A DNA stretch of 64,000 nucleotides from Phellopilus nigrolimitatus (GCA_021029095.1 JAJOHG010000044.1:186001-250000), one strand, 5' to 3'; shown: positions 29,036 to 41,038, counted from the first letter of the stretch. Numbers and translations are program-made. Notes: a model not told the origin generated them from the sequence alone.

Positions 29036-31156
29036 ATGCATCTCGTGCGCTGTGAGTTTTATTTATCGAGGCACACGGATTTCGGCCGCTAATATTCGCA
29101 CAGCACGTTCGTTCGCGGTCGCCGCACGCAGAGTCCCGGTTGTTCCATCGTCGTCGTCGTCGTCGTTGGTGCGGCCACGAGCGGTCCTTGCTCAGACATT
29201 TCTCTGCGAGCGCACGCGTGCGCGCGGAGCCTGCCGTTCCCCCGGTATGTTCAGTACTGGTCTCTTTTCCTTGTCGTTGATTGTCCCTGCAGTCTACCTC
29301 GCCGACGTCGTCCCCGCCTCCGCCTCCGCCTCTGCCCAGCGGGAACGGGAACGGGAAGAACACTAAATGGCGGTCGTTTCTCCAGAGCCTCGGTCGCGTC
29401 ACGCTTATCACGTTGGTCACCTCCACCGGTGTGTTCGTCTACCTTACCCAGAAGGAGAAGCATCCGGGCGTGCCAGCTGCCTTTCGACGAGAGCAAGAAG
29501 ACGGTCGTCGTACTCGGCAGCGGCTGGGGCGCGACCAGCTTCATACGGTCGCTGGATACGGATGATTACAATGTTGTGCGTCGCTGGTTCTTTTTTCTTT
29601 CTTGTTGTAATTTGTTTCTAATGCGTCGCAGATCGTCGTGAGCCCGAAGAACTACTTCCTGTTCACTCCGCTCCTGCCCTCAGTCGCCGTTGGCACCATC
29701 AGCCCGCGGTCCATCATCCAGTGTGCGTACTTACGTACATGGACTCGATGTCATACTTACCTTTCTGCCTTTAGCGACGCGTTACCTCACAAGACACAAG
29801 AAACGTGTGGTCTCGGTTGTTGAAGCTGACGCGCAGGAGATCGACCCCGTGAACAAGACAGTAATGGTATCGGACACTTCCGAGATCAAGGGACAGGTGT
29901 CGACGCGCTCGATCCCGTACGACTACCTCGTCATGTCCGTCGGTGCAGAGGTGCAAACCTTCGGCATCCCCGGCGTGCAGGAGCACGCGTGCTTCATGAA
30001 GGAGCTGCACGACGCCGAGAAGGCACAGCGCCAGTTCATGGACTGCGTCGAGACCGCTGCGTTCCCGGGGCAGAGCCAGGCGGAGATCGACCGCCTGCTG
30101 CACGTCGTCGTTGTCGGCGGCGGCCCCACGGGCGTCGAGCTCACCGGCGAGCTGCACGACTTCCTCGAGGACGACTTACGCGCGTGGTACCCTGAGCTCG
30201 CCGGTCAGATCCGCCTCACGCTCGTTGAGGCGCTTCCGTCCGTGCTGCCCATGTTTAGCAAGCAGCTCATCGAGTACACCGAGTCGACATTTAAGGACGC
30301 CAAGATCGACATCCTCACCAAGACGATGGTCAAGGGCGTCACGCCCGATAAGGTCGTGCTGCAGATGCCGGACAAGAGCATCCAGGAGATGCCCTACGGC
30401 ATGCTCGTCTGGGCGGGCGGTAATAAGGCGCGCAAGGTCTCGCTCGACCTCATGGCGAAGTTCCCTACAGAGCAGACGAACCGCCGTGGGATCGCGATCG
30501 ACGAGCACCTCATCTTGAAAGGCGCGCCTGGCGGTTCGATTTACGCGATCGGAGACTGCACCGCGAGTCAGTACGCACCGACTGCGCAGGTCGCGAGCCA
30601 GCAGGGCGCGTACCTCGCGCGCGTGTTCAAACAGATGGCACGTCGTGACGCGCTCGATGCGCAGCTCGCCACCACCAGTGTGCCGGAGGACATCCCAAAA
30701 CTCGAGAAACAGCTCGAGAAGGCATCCAAGCTCAGGCCATTCCACTACTCCCACCAGGGCTCGCTTGCGTGCGTAGGACCGTCGCGTTATCCAACCCACG
30801 CGCTTTGCTGACGCTCAATCTGCAGATACATCGGCTCGGAGAAGGCTATCGCTGACACGTCTATTTTCAACGGCAACGTGCGTGCCCTAACAGTTCATCT
30901 TTCATCACACCGCGCTTAGATTACTGACTTTGTTCTGTGTAGATCGCCTCGGGGGGTGTGGTGACATACCTCTTTTGGCGGAGCGTGTACATCAGCACGC
31001 TGTTCTCGCTACGCAACCGTGCGCTGGTTGCCAACGACTGGCTGAAGGTCAGGCTGTTCGGCCGGTGCGTCCCTTTCTTCCGCTCTTATATACATCGAGA
31101 TCGCACCTCCTCTAACGTGCACCTTTTTCACGTACAGTGACGTGAGCCGACAATGA
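29036..31156 (+). CDS. Alternative (type II) NADH dehydrogenase, mitochondrial; two apparent frameshifts
   Basis: It oxidises NADH and passes electrons to ubiquinone without proton pumping, on the inner mitochondrial membrane. Eight exons: 29036-29051, 29104-29244, 29293-29575, 29632-29722, 29775-30768, 30826-30877, 30943-31064, 31138-31156. After removing two extra bases they encode 571 residues, the normal family length. The N-terminus ([15 protein letters not shown]) is an Arg/Ser-rich presequence, then comes a membrane segment [15 protein letters not shown]. The first dinucleotide fold is [14 protein letters not shown], the second [25 protein letters not shown] and the quinone/membrane-side C-terminus ([19 protein letters not shown], then [22 protein letters not shown]) follow. 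Frameshifts sit near 29191-29193 (presequence) and 29473-29474. There is no EF-hand insert. External or internal orientation cannot be told. A truncated copy of the 3' end lies at 35361-35495. Confidence 0.92.
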
Positions 31157-31536
31157 GCGCTTTGAGAAACCGCATGCCGTGATGACGACGGAACGCTAAG
31201 GGTACCTGGATCGCGTTTTTAGAGCTTCATAGATTTAAATAACTTAAATAACTTTTTCTCACTAATAAACAGCAACGTTTGGGGCCTGTACGTCCGTATT
31301 GTTGTTTCATTCGTATGTTTTTTTATCTTTCTCTTTTCTCCGGACGTAGGGCACACGCGTGTTCTTGCTTCAATATTTGACTATCGCGTACTCATGTCAG
31401 TACCGTAACACGACCATGCAATCTATTTATTTATCTTCGAGACGCGTACTTAATCGAACTTACAGAAAAGAAATTAGAGACATGAATACAGCATTTTGTG
31501 TTCAAAGGAAGTGGCGGAATGGAGCGCCCTTTGTAA
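31157..31536. other. Short region between convergent genes
   Basis: About 380 bp of shared 3' flank of the NADH dehydrogenase and NTPase genes, AT-rich, with TAATAAA-like motifs. It is duplicated at 35496-35865. Confidence 0.5.
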
Positions 31537-34500
31537 TTAACTGTCCCACCAACGAATATTATCCATACGTGCGAAGAGCTTTGCCTGGTCGCGTACTCTT
31601 CTCAATTTCCCATCTGATTTGGGCTCCACCGGCACTTTTAGAAGTCCCGGTAGTTCTTTATAATAATCTCCCAGCAATGGGTAAACCTGGGACGAGCAAC
31701 CCTTGACATGAATCCGCAAACAAGGACGACGGCCGGATTCGTCGAGTGACACCACGACACTCTCTTCGTCAACACCAAGGTCTTGCAAGATCGCAATATA
31801 CGGCTCGTCCGAGTCCAAACCAATATATGGGTTTGAAGCATCGATACTGTCTAAGTCGTGCCTTTCTGCAGTAACCCGGTTTTTCGTCGAAGCAAGTACG
31901 ACAGACATTGTATTTTTGACCCGATCGCGCATTGGAATAATCTGATCTATAGCAGGCTGGCCATGGTGACACTGAATCGCGGCTGTCATCACATAGAGAA
32001 GCTGCAGCCATTCGACGTCACTGGATTTCTTTACTTCAGCAAGTGTTTCGGCAGAAGGAAGTGAGACGAAGACCTACGGTTTGATGTCAGGCTTAACAAT
32101 CCCGCCAGTGGAGTCGGGTTTCGCAATATTCTCATCCATCCCTATCCAATGAGAAAAGTTGACCTCCATATTGCCGAATAGTGCGTCTACGCGCTGTCTT
32201 AGGACTTTTTCCTGGAAAATGTGTCCGCCAAATAATGCCTCCAACCAACTGATCAATCCGACGCTCCTGCAATACCGCAAATACTGTGCATCTTCTTCTA
32301 GCTTCGTGCAGCAGATGTCCTTTGCAAGCGAAAGCAATAAACGCGTGACGAGCTCGCCAGTTTTGCCCTTGTCGATCATCCCGCGCTTCAATCTGGACTG
32401 TAGGATGCGTATAGCGTTTTCGGGAGCCGAGTCCCCCGACCAAAGTAACTCGGCTGCGCAATGAGAGAGAAAAGGTTCCGATGGGTACGTCGCGAACAAC
32501 ACGTCACGATTTTCGGTTGTGGTGATCAGATATCGCATATGGCTCGCAACACCTTCCTTCTCAAAATCTACCGTTAGAGGATGCCCGAAGGCAAGGTCGA
32601 GACAGAAACGTTGAGCGAGAATAGCCAGCAACTGAGCTTGGGTATTTTGAAAGTTTCCACGAGCGAGCTTAGTCTGACCGAGGGTGACCATCTGTGGGAT
32701 TCCAAGGTTCGCATGTGAGTACTGCGCCATCCATCTGTGATTATAGCATTAGCAAGGTACGACGTGTCATCTTGAAGCTTGAATCCCGACGTACAGTGGT
32801 CGCCCAAAACCAATAAGGTTGTCGATTCGAGAAACAGAAGCCATGTCTATGTCTTTGAGTGGCTTCGAAAGTTGATTGAAGCCCAACTCCGTGAACGGAC
32901 GGAAAAGAAGCTCCCCTCCGATCCTGATTCGGTCCGAATCCTCTGGCACTCAGATGTTAGGCAGCTTTTAGGTCAAGCACGGGATACTCACGCGTTTTTA
33001 CTTTGGGAGATCCCGAAAAGTCTCCTGCTATACGAGAATTCGTTGAGATGAAGACTGACCAAATTGGCAGGTCACAGTTGTGTGAATAATCGCTGATAAC
33101 TTTGCATAGAATTTGGGCGGGATTCATGATTAGCCCTGCGTCTTTTTCGAGCTCTGCGATTCTTGATGCCTCATCGAAGACAATAACCAAAGGTAATTTC
33201 TCCCCGGATAGTTCAATGGCAGTCTCGACAGTCTTGCAGGCTTTAACCAAGACACCAGAGCCCGTCACTACTCCCTGAGTAGGGCCACTCGTTGTGTTCG
33301 AAAGCTTGGGATAATTTCGTAATTGCTTCCATACGGCATCGATCTCCTACAGCAAAATAATTCAATAAGTATGAGCACTTAGAAGGATGTTTGTGTTTCA
33401 TGATTCACCCTACTAAATTCTAACTGTAAGCGTTTGAAGAAGTCTATTCGGGATCCCTTGGCTCGTGGTCCAGAAAACCTTTCGAACCACTTTCTTGCGA
33501 GCTCTCTAGACGAATCATTTCCATGCTCGTTCCTGAGTTTGGTCAGCTCCGAAGCGAAGCATCGAAACATAGCAGCAAAGAAAGCGCTATATATTGCCTC
33601 ATATTTCTGGTCAACTGAGCAGTATTGGTCAAGTCGTTCGTAGGACTGCAAATTCGGGCAGAGAAGTTGGACGGGAATCCCGTCTTCCGTAGGATAAGCT
33701 AGAGGACTGTTTCCTAGATTCATATAGATAAGAAAACACTTTCCCTCCTCCGCAAGCTTTCGGGGATTAAAAAAAAGGCAAAAAACAAGAAGAAAAGAAG
33801 ATCAGCGTCGATGGGAGTTGTATCTTAAAAAGCATCTTAACGCACGTGGTGAACAAGCCTGGATTTCCCGGTACCCGAACTTTGTACGATACTGAAGGAC
33901 TTCGCATAGTATCGATCACCACCTCCCCTATTGGCCTTGTTGAAGAGCAATTCGTTATGCGCAAGATACTCTTCAAAACCCTCTACCGCATTTCCCCGAT
34001 ACGGTGATTTGTAAAAAGCCCTAGGAAGAGGACCCATGTAAGAACCTGGATAAGTTCCATGAGAATCGCCATGCAAGGCACAGTAGACGCAAGACGTACT
34101 AACGTACTCGATTTCTTCGACGTTTCGCGTCTGCAGAATTTCTAGAATACGTTGGCATTAAGCGGAAGTGGGTGATGCCGTTGATTCAATACTCACTCAG
34201 TCTTCTAATGTTCTTGAATGAACCGGCCTCCCATGCTTCATATACCTTATGCTCGAGCAAAGGGTTTTTTTCCAGAAAGTCTTTTGCGTGGATCTCCAAT
34301 GAATTACTTGACCAGTTCGTTAAGACAACCGCGAGAATCACATGAGATTTAGGACGCAAAATATGTCGGGTCTCGACAGGCAAGTTAAATTCGCCAAAAA
34401 CAGATTTGTCCATGTCATGATGAGTGTCGTCGGTAATACCATCGTCGATGAGAGCATAGTCTCCAGTATTCGCTTCAAATGATGCAGTCGGCGAGTTGGA

Positions 34501-34665
34501 TATAAAGGCCTTAGATATGTGTTGTCCGGCTTGGAAGCGAATGCGTAGTGTGGAGTACTGAGCCGCGGATGTACATATACGCGCTGGCGTTGTCCAAGTG
34601 TTAACTTCGCAACGTTGCCACTTGGTTTTTGTTATACAGAGACAGACGCGGCGGATAGAAAGCAT
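31537..34665 (-). CDS. P-loop NTPase of the Crinkler-associated type, copy A
   Basis: A multi-exon gene from ATG 34665 to a stop at 31537. The N-terminal roughly 160 residues (exon 1) match no domain I know. Next comes YKSPYRGNAVEGFEEYL and a Walker A, VQSSGTGKSRLVHH, spliced to LAEEGKCFLIYMNLG, a beta strand common to the group. Further on, PLVIVFDEASRI is the Walker B, then LPIWSVFISTNSRI (sensor-like) and a helical C-terminal region ending MDNIRWWDS. NTPases with the SSGTGKSR signature are expanded in basidiomycetes and often accompany Crinkler-type effector domains. No nuclease or kinase domain is seen here, so the role is unknown. Introns of about 45-90 nt have good splice signals and the frame is kept. 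Its upstream DNA differs from that of copy B. Confidence 0.7.
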
Positions 34666-34690
34666 TAGACCGACTTGAGAGCGTCAAAGT

Positions 34691-35360
34691 ACCTACTGAT
34701 ACTTGTAGCGGCAATCTCTTTTTGTCGGGATTGAGGATCGGCAATGCCCCCTTTTCAACCGGGCTCTCCTCCCCGGCGCTCGGCCCCCCGACGAGTCCGC
34801 TCGGCATGCAGCCACCGCCCTCCGCGCCCCTCATGCCGCTCCCGCCGCTCGGCGGCGGGAGCGGCGGCGGCGCCCCGCAGATGAACGGCGCGCGCGGCGC
34901 GTACGCCGCGCCCGCGCCCGTGCCGTACCACCCCTCGCACCCGGCGCACCCGGCGCATTCCTACCGTGAACACGCGCACGCCATAAACGGCTCCCCCGGC
35001 GCGACGGGCGTGAAGCGGCGGCGCCACTCCGGTGCTCAGTCCGTCGGCCCCGGCGACAGCGAGTCTAACGCGAACGGAGTATATTTGGTGAGCGTGCGTG
35101 TTTTGTTTTTTCTCTTTCTATCGTTATCTCCCTTTCTTCTGTCTAGCCTCTTCTGTCTCCCTTTGTCTTCCCTTTGACTGTCTTCCCGCTTCCCTCTTCC
35201 TCTTCGAAAGCTGCCGAGATGTAATGTAGAAGCAAGGCTTTTTCCGGTTTTTCATTTTTACGTCTTTATTTTTTTTACGTCTTTATTTTCTTTTCAAAAT
35301 GAAATGCTGATGAGATGCGCGCCCCTAGCAAACGCCGCCGAGCGGCACCCCGCCGCTCAC
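34691..35360. other. Spacer between the duplicated units: GC-rich fragment of an unrelated gene
   Basis: This 670-bp block is absent from the other junctions. From about 34722 to 35090 it is open on the plus strand and codes for a Pro/Gly/Ser-rich disordered segment (PPTSPLGMQPPPSAP, then HAHAINGSPGATGVKRRRHS) ending at a plausible donor GTGAGC near 35088. Composition and the basic KRRRHS patch resemble an internal exon of a nuclear regulator. A T-rich stretch follows, then about 60 bp of GC-rich filler joins the right unit. No start codon or domain completes it, so it is best read as a displaced exon fragment. Confidence 0.6.
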
Positions 35361-35495
35361 GCGCTGGTTGCCAACGACTGGCTGAAGGTCAGGCTGTTCG
35401 GCCGGTGCGTCCCTTTCTTCCGCTCTTGTACATCGAGATCGCTCCTCCCTCTAACATGCACCTTATTCACTTACAGCGACGTGAGCCGACAATGA
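35361..35495 (+). pseudogene. Truncated 3' end of the NADH dehydrogenase gene
   Basis: It contains the last 44 bp of exon 7, the whole last intron with donor and acceptor intact, and the final exon up to the TGA, in the same order as 31021-31156. Nothing upstream belongs to the dehydrogenase, so no enzyme can be made. It marks the left breakpoint of the duplicated unit. Confidence 0.92.
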
Positions 35496-35865
35496 GCGCT
35501 TTGAAAAACCGCATGCCATGATGACGACGGAACGCTAAGGGTACCTGGATCGCGTTTTTAGATCTTCATAGACTTACGATAACCTTTTCTCACTAATAAA
35601 CAGCAACGTTTGGGGCCTGTACGTCCGTGTTTTATTCCATTCGTATGTTTTTTTTATCTTTATCTTTCTTCCGGACGTAGGGCACGCGTGTTCTTGCTTT
35701 AATATTTGACTATCGCGTACTCATTGTCAGTACCGTAACACGACATGCAATCTATTTAGTTATCTTCCAGACGCGTACTTAATCGAACTTACAGAAAAGA
35801 AATTAGAGACATGAATACAGCATTTTGTGTTCAAAGGAAGTGGCGGAATGGAGCGCCCTTTGTAA

Positions 35866-38800
35866 TTAATCGTTCCAACGAATGTTATCCATACATGCGA
35901 AGAGCTGTGCCTGGTCGCGTACTTCTCTCAGTTTCCCATCTGATTTGGGCTCCACCGGTACTTCCAAAAGTTCTGGTAGATATTTACAGTAATCGTTCAG
36001 CAATGGGTAAACCTGGGATGAGCAACCCTTGACATGAATCCGCAAACAAGGACGACGGCCGGATTCGTCGAGTGACACCACGACACTCCCTTCGCCAACA
36101 CCAAGATCTTGCAAGATCGCAATATAGGGTTCCTCCGAATCCAAGCCAATATATGGGTTTGAAGCATCGATACTGTCTAAGTCGCGCTTTTTTGCAGTAA
36201 ACCCGTTTTTCGTCGAAGCAAGTACGACAGACATTGTATTCTTGACCCGATCGCGCATTGGAATAACCTGATCTATAGCAGGCTGGCCATGGTGACACTG
36301 AATCGCAGCTGTCATCACATAGAGACGCTGCAGCCATTCGACGTCACTGGATGTCTTTACTTCAGCAAGTGTTTTCATAGAAGGAAGGAAGACGAAGACC
36401 TACGGTTTGATGTCAGGCTTAACAATCCCGCCCGTGTAGTCGGGTTTCGCAATATTCTCATCCATCCCTATCCAATGAGAAAAGTTGACCTCCATATTGC
36501 CGAATAGTGCGTCTACGCGCTGACTTAGGACCTTTTCCCGGAAAATGTGTCCACCGAATAATGCCTCCAACCAACTGATCAATCCGACGCTCCTGCAATA
36601 CTGTAAATGCTGTTCATCCATTTCTAGTTTCCTGCAGCAGATGTCCTTTGCAAACGACAGCAGTAAACGCGCGACGAGCTCGCCAGTTTTGCCCTTGTCG
36701 ACCATGCCGCGCTCCAGTCTAGACGTCAGGACGTTTATAGCGCTCCGGAGAACCCTGTTACTCGACCAGAGCAACTCGGCTGCGCAATGAGAGAGAAAAG
36801 GTTCCGATGGGTACGTCGAGAACAGCATGTCGCGGTTTTCGGTTGTGGCGATCAGATATCGCATATGGCTCGCAACGCCTTCCTTCTCAAAATCTAACGT
36901 TAGAGGATGCCCCAAAACAAGATTGAGACAGAAACGTTGAGCAAGAATAGCCAGCAACTGAGCTTCGGTATTATGGAATTTTTCACGAACAAGCTTTGTC
37001 TGACCCAGGGTAACCATTTGTTCAATGCCATAGTCCTCATATGAGTACTGCGCCGTCCATCTGCGATTAAAAATTCAGGAAGGCACGACGAATTGCTATG
37101 AGCCTTGACGTACAATGGTCGTCCAAACCCAATGAGGTTATCGAATCGAGAAACGAAACCCATATCAATGTCTTTGAATGCTTTCGAGAATTGATTGAAC
37201 CCCAATTCTGTGAACGGACGAAAGAAAAGCTCTCCTCCAATCCTAAGTCGGTCCGAATCCTCTGGCATTCGAGTGTCAAACAGCTTTTAAGTCTGTCTAG
37301 AACCGAGGACTCACGTGTTTTTACTTTGGGAGAACCCGAAAAGTCTCCTACTATACGAGAATTCTCTGAGATGAAGACTGACCAAATTGGCAGGTCACAG
37401 TTGTGTGAATAATCGCTGATAACTTTGCATAGAATTTGGGCGGGATTCATAATTAGCCCTGCGTCTTTTTCGAGCTCTACGATTCTTGATGCATCATCGA
37501 AGACGATAACCAAAGGTAATTTCTGCCCAGATATTTTAATAGCAGTCTCGACAGTCTTGCAGGCTTCAGCCAAGACACCAGAGCCCGTCACTACTCCCTG
37601 CGTATGGTCACTCGCTGTGTTCCGAAGCTTGGAATAATTTCGTAATTGCTTCCATACGGCGTCGATCTCCTACAGAAAAATAATTCAATAAGTATGAGCA
37701 CTTAGGGGGATGTTTGTGTTTCATGATTCACCCTATTAAATTCTAACTGTAAGCGTTTGAAGAAGTCTATTCGGGATCCTTTGGCTCGTGGTCCAGAAAA
37801 CTTTTCGAACCACTTTCTTGCGAGCGCTCTAGGCGAATCATTTCCATGCTCTTTCCTGAGTTTGGTCAGCTCCGAAGCGAAGCATCGAAACATAGCAGCA
37901 AAGAAAGCGCTATATATTGCCTCATATTTCTGATGAGCTGAGCAGTATTGGTCAAATCGTTCGTAGGACTGCAAATTCGGGCAGAGAAGTTGGACGGGAA
38001 TCCCGTCTTCCGTAGGATAAGCTAGAGGACTGTTTCCTAGATTCATATAGATAAGAAAACACTTTCCCTCCTCCGCAAGCTTTCGAGGATTAGAAGAAGA
38101 AGAAGAAAAGAAGATCAGCGTCGATGGAAGTTGTCTTTCACGAAGCACCTTAACGCACCTGGTGAACAAGCCTGGATTTCCCGGTACCCGAACTTTGTAT
38201 GATACTGAAGGACTTCGCATAGTATCGGTCACCACCTCCCCTACTAGCCTTGTCGAAAAGCAATTCGTTATGCGCAAGGTACTCTTCAAAACCCTCTACC
38301 GCATTTCCCCGATACGGTGATTTGTAGAAAGCATTGGGAGGATTATCTGTATAAGACCCTACATGGGATCCCCATGAGAATCGTCGTGCAAGGCACGATA
38401 GGCGCAAAACGCACTATTGTACCCGATTTTTTCGACGTTTCGCGTCTGCAGAATTTCTAAATGACGCTGGCATTAAGCGGAAGAGGGTGGTGTCGTTGAT
38501 TCAATACTCACTTAATCTTCTAATGTTCTTGAATGAACCGGCCTCCCAGGCTTCATTTACCTTATGCTCGAGTAAAGGGTTTTTTTTCAGAAAGTCCTCT
38601 GCGAAAATCTCCGGTGGACGACTTGGCCACTTTCCCAGGACTACCTTAAGAATCAAACCGGGTTCAGGACGTGTAACATGTCGGGTCTCGGCAGACAATC
38701 CGAGTGCGCCGAAAACAAGATTGTCCATGTCATAATGAGCATCGTCGGGAGTACCGTCATCGACGAGAGCATAGTCTTCAGCCTTCGATGAGAATAATGC

Positions 38801-38983
38801 AGTCGAAGAGTTGGGCTTTATTAAGGCCTTAGATATGTGCTGTTTGATTTGAAAGCGAAAGGTTGGTGTGGTGAGCTGAGCCGCGGATGTACATACGCGT
38901 GCTGGTGTTGCCCAAGTGTTAACGTTGCACCGACGCCAGTTAATTTCGAATATACGGACACAGACACGGCGAGTAGAAAGCAT
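35866..38983 (-). CDS. P-loop NTPase of the Crinkler-associated type, copy B
   Basis: Paralogue of the gene at 31537-34665 with the same exon order. It starts MLSTRRVCVRIFEINW and includes YKSPYRGNAVEGFEEYL, Walker A IQSSGTGKSRLVHQ, CFLIYMNLGNSPLAYP, a Walker B PLVIVFDDASRI (DE changed to DD) and the helical C-terminal part ending MDNIRWND. At one junction the acceptor proposed in copy A (CTGAG) has become CTCGAA in copy B. An in-frame AG six bases further on could serve both copies. The first exon has diverged more than the rest. No disabling change was found, so the gene may be active. DE-to-DD in the Walker B could alter hydrolysis. Function is unknown. Confidence 0.68.
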
Positions 38984-39349
38984 TATACAGACTTGCGAGT
39001 ATCGAAGTGATTATTCCTGATTCTTGGTATTCAGGCGCCAGCTTGTCGTGGTTCGAGACTAATTATATGCGGACGGAGTGGCAGGGAGTTTCTACTAGTA
39101 CTAGACCGGACGCATCCGAATCTAGCACTGCCTTAATACGTGAATACGTAATCTGTGGACGTCTTTTTCTCTCGCAGCAGCTTGAAAAGCTGAAATCTAG
39201 GAAGCAGCGCAATCCGAAGTCGTACATGTACGCAGTGTATAACATGGTAATTTATCAAAGGTTCGTTACGAACGTACGTCAACACGAACTCATTGATACG
39301 CGCCGCATCTAAAAGATAAGGCGTTTCAAACTGTACGCAAGTAAATCCC
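38984..39349. other. Unique DNA between the duplication and the LTR element
   Basis: About 365 bp upstream of NTPase copy B. There is no gene or repeat that I can support. Before the retrotransposon arrived, this DNA adjoined the 3' flank of the site-2 protease gene. Confidence 0.5.
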
Positions 39350-39354
39350 AAATC

Positions 39355-39556
39355 TGGAAGCACACCGAGAGGTGTGAACACTAGAAAACAGACGGGAGAA
39401 AACTCTGTAATTCGAGTGAGAGAAGACCAATTAAATACAGTGTTTGCACGTACCTGTAATTCGAGTGAGAGAAGACGAAGCTCGAATTACGGTGCGCGCG
39501 CATATATCTACGAGACGAAAAAGGAAATCATGACAAACTGTAGCCGGGAGGTTACA
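39355..39556 (+). repeat. 5' long terminal repeat
   Basis: 202 bp, TG...CA ends. Inside are two copies of CTGTAATTCGAGTGAGAGAA and a perfect 10-bp inverted repeat GTAATTCGAG / CTCGAATTAC separated by 15 bp. Confidence 0.95.
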
Positions 39557-40271
39557 CTCCTCCCCACTCTGAAAAAGAAAAGGCAGGGGGATGTCGATGG
39601 GAAGTCATCTACTGGATTTGAAGGCAGAGAGAGGGAGCAGTCCGAGATTGTCCATGATCATTAAAATAGTGCGTAGAGAGAAAAGAAATGTGGACGGAGG
39701 CTATTTAGCACTTCGCGCTCGTCGAGCTTGCGGCTTGGGAGTCAGAGGTCGTTACAAGACGTAGTTCCGGAAGCGCGGCAGTGTAGGGAGACGCTGTCGA
39801 TGTGAAGAGTTGCTGTTCTTGTCATGAGCGTGTGTGAATGGTTGCAAGGTCGTGAATAACTGTTTGCAAGAGTCCATTCGCTTCGTACTTCGAAAGTGCG
39901 TCATACGAAAATCACGTCGCCGAAGTAGTCGTCTTCTGCTTCACGCGGTGAGACAACCCGCCGAACGACATAAAGTGTATCATAGACATAGCGGAAGGAG
40001 CCGGAAGTTTTCTTGGAATGCGATAATGGGCAGTGAGTTTCGAGGTGGTAGCGAAGATAGCAAAAGGCGAGCGAGGAGCGACACTTGAATCGAGGTTGGT
40101 AGTGAAGTTGTTTTGAATGGGCTGGATGTCGGAAGCGTTGACAGGGGTCGGGCGGGGAAGTGCGTGTGAGAAATCGGCCGGCGGACTGTTCTGTTGTGTA
40201 GAGTACGAGAGAAACGACGCCGCGAACAGGGGTTTGCTGTTCGGGAGTCAGAGGAGATGGTGGGTGTCGCT

Positions 40272-40799
40272 TCAGGCAGAGCCCTCCGAGCTCAGCGTGT
40301 CAGTTGAAGAGCCCCGTGGATGCGACGACAAGTTCAAACCGTCAGCATTTTGAGGCGAAACAGAGTCCAGAGAGGTGTCCGACGATGATGATAACAAGCG
40401 AGCTCGTGTCGTGAATTTGGAGCACATCCCGTACGTTTTTGGAAGGCGTTGTCGAACCATCCGTGCCCTCGCTCGCGCCATTAGAGATCCTGAGTTTGCC
40501 GCGAGGTTGCAGTTCGCGATTTTAAGCTGCGAGCCGTTAAGACTCCATCGGTTGCCAGCACGGCGAAGCCCGTTCGCGATTGCCTCGTCCGACGCGCCGT
40601 CACACACAAACGGCTCGAGTGGCGCGGCTGACTTCGGGTTCGTCTTCATGTAATCTGCACTCGGCTGGTTGGACTGGTTGGACATGACGAGTGGCGACGC
40701 GGAGTAAGCGAGCTTCTGCATGACCACGCCCGATCGACAACTGGTTTGGGAATGCGCAGAGTCCCTTGGGGATGGATGTTCCTGCGATTGAGGGCGCAT
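40272..40799 (-). CDS. Uncharacterised open frame inside the retrotransposon
   Basis: A 175-codon open frame on the strand opposite to the element. It begins MRPQSQEHPSPRDSAHS and is rich in Ser, Asn and Arg. It has no gag, protease or polymerase motif, no membrane segment and no splice structure. It could be a captured host exon, an antisense non-coding stretch that happens to be open, or a relic. The opposite strand of the same area also has an open frame starting MSDDDDNKRARVV, so coding direction is unclear. Confidence 0.2.
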   Translation of the reverse strand: MRPQSQEHPSPRDSAHSQTSCRSGVVMQKLAYSASPLVMSNQSNQPSADYMKTNPKSAAPLEPFVCDGASDEAIANGLRRAGNRWSLNGSQLKIANCNLAANSGSLMARARARMVRQRLPKTYGMCSKFTTRARLLSSSSDTSLDSVSPQNADGLNLSSHPRGSSTDTLSSEGSA

Positions 40800-41038
40800 G
40801 AGTCCCTCGGGGCGTTCTAGTTGCAGGATAAGCTTGAGGTGATGGATGTGGTATTGAGAGTGACTGAGTTGTGATACACCCTAAACTGGCAGCAAGCCAA
40901 GCTACGGGATAGACCTAAGGATGATCAGGGAGCACGTTCGGCGGAACAAAGACACAGAGACAGCGATGATGAATGGGCGAGAGCTCAGTCAAAAAGAGAC
41001 GAGATGGCAAGCCAGGTCGTGGAGAGAGAAAGAGAGGT

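Larger units (their letters stand above)
31021..34690. repeat. Left unit of a roughly 3.65-kb direct duplication
   Basis: From GCGCTGGTTGCC inside exon 7 of the NADH dehydrogenase to about 25 bp beyond the ATG of the NTPase gene, this stretch is matched by 35361-39008 in the same orientation. The first 66 bp are identical in both, and the rest is highly similar with scattered substitutions and small indels (offset 4340 at the left end, 4318 at the right). It starts in the functional dehydrogenase gene, so this is the native-side copy. Confidence 0.93.
35361..39008. repeat. Right unit of the roughly 3.65-kb direct duplication
   Basis: Matches 31021-34690 in the same orientation. It carries a truncated dehydrogenase end, the shared 3' flank and a second NTPase gene. 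Similarity stops about 25 bp upstream of the NTPase ATG. Confidence 0.93.
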
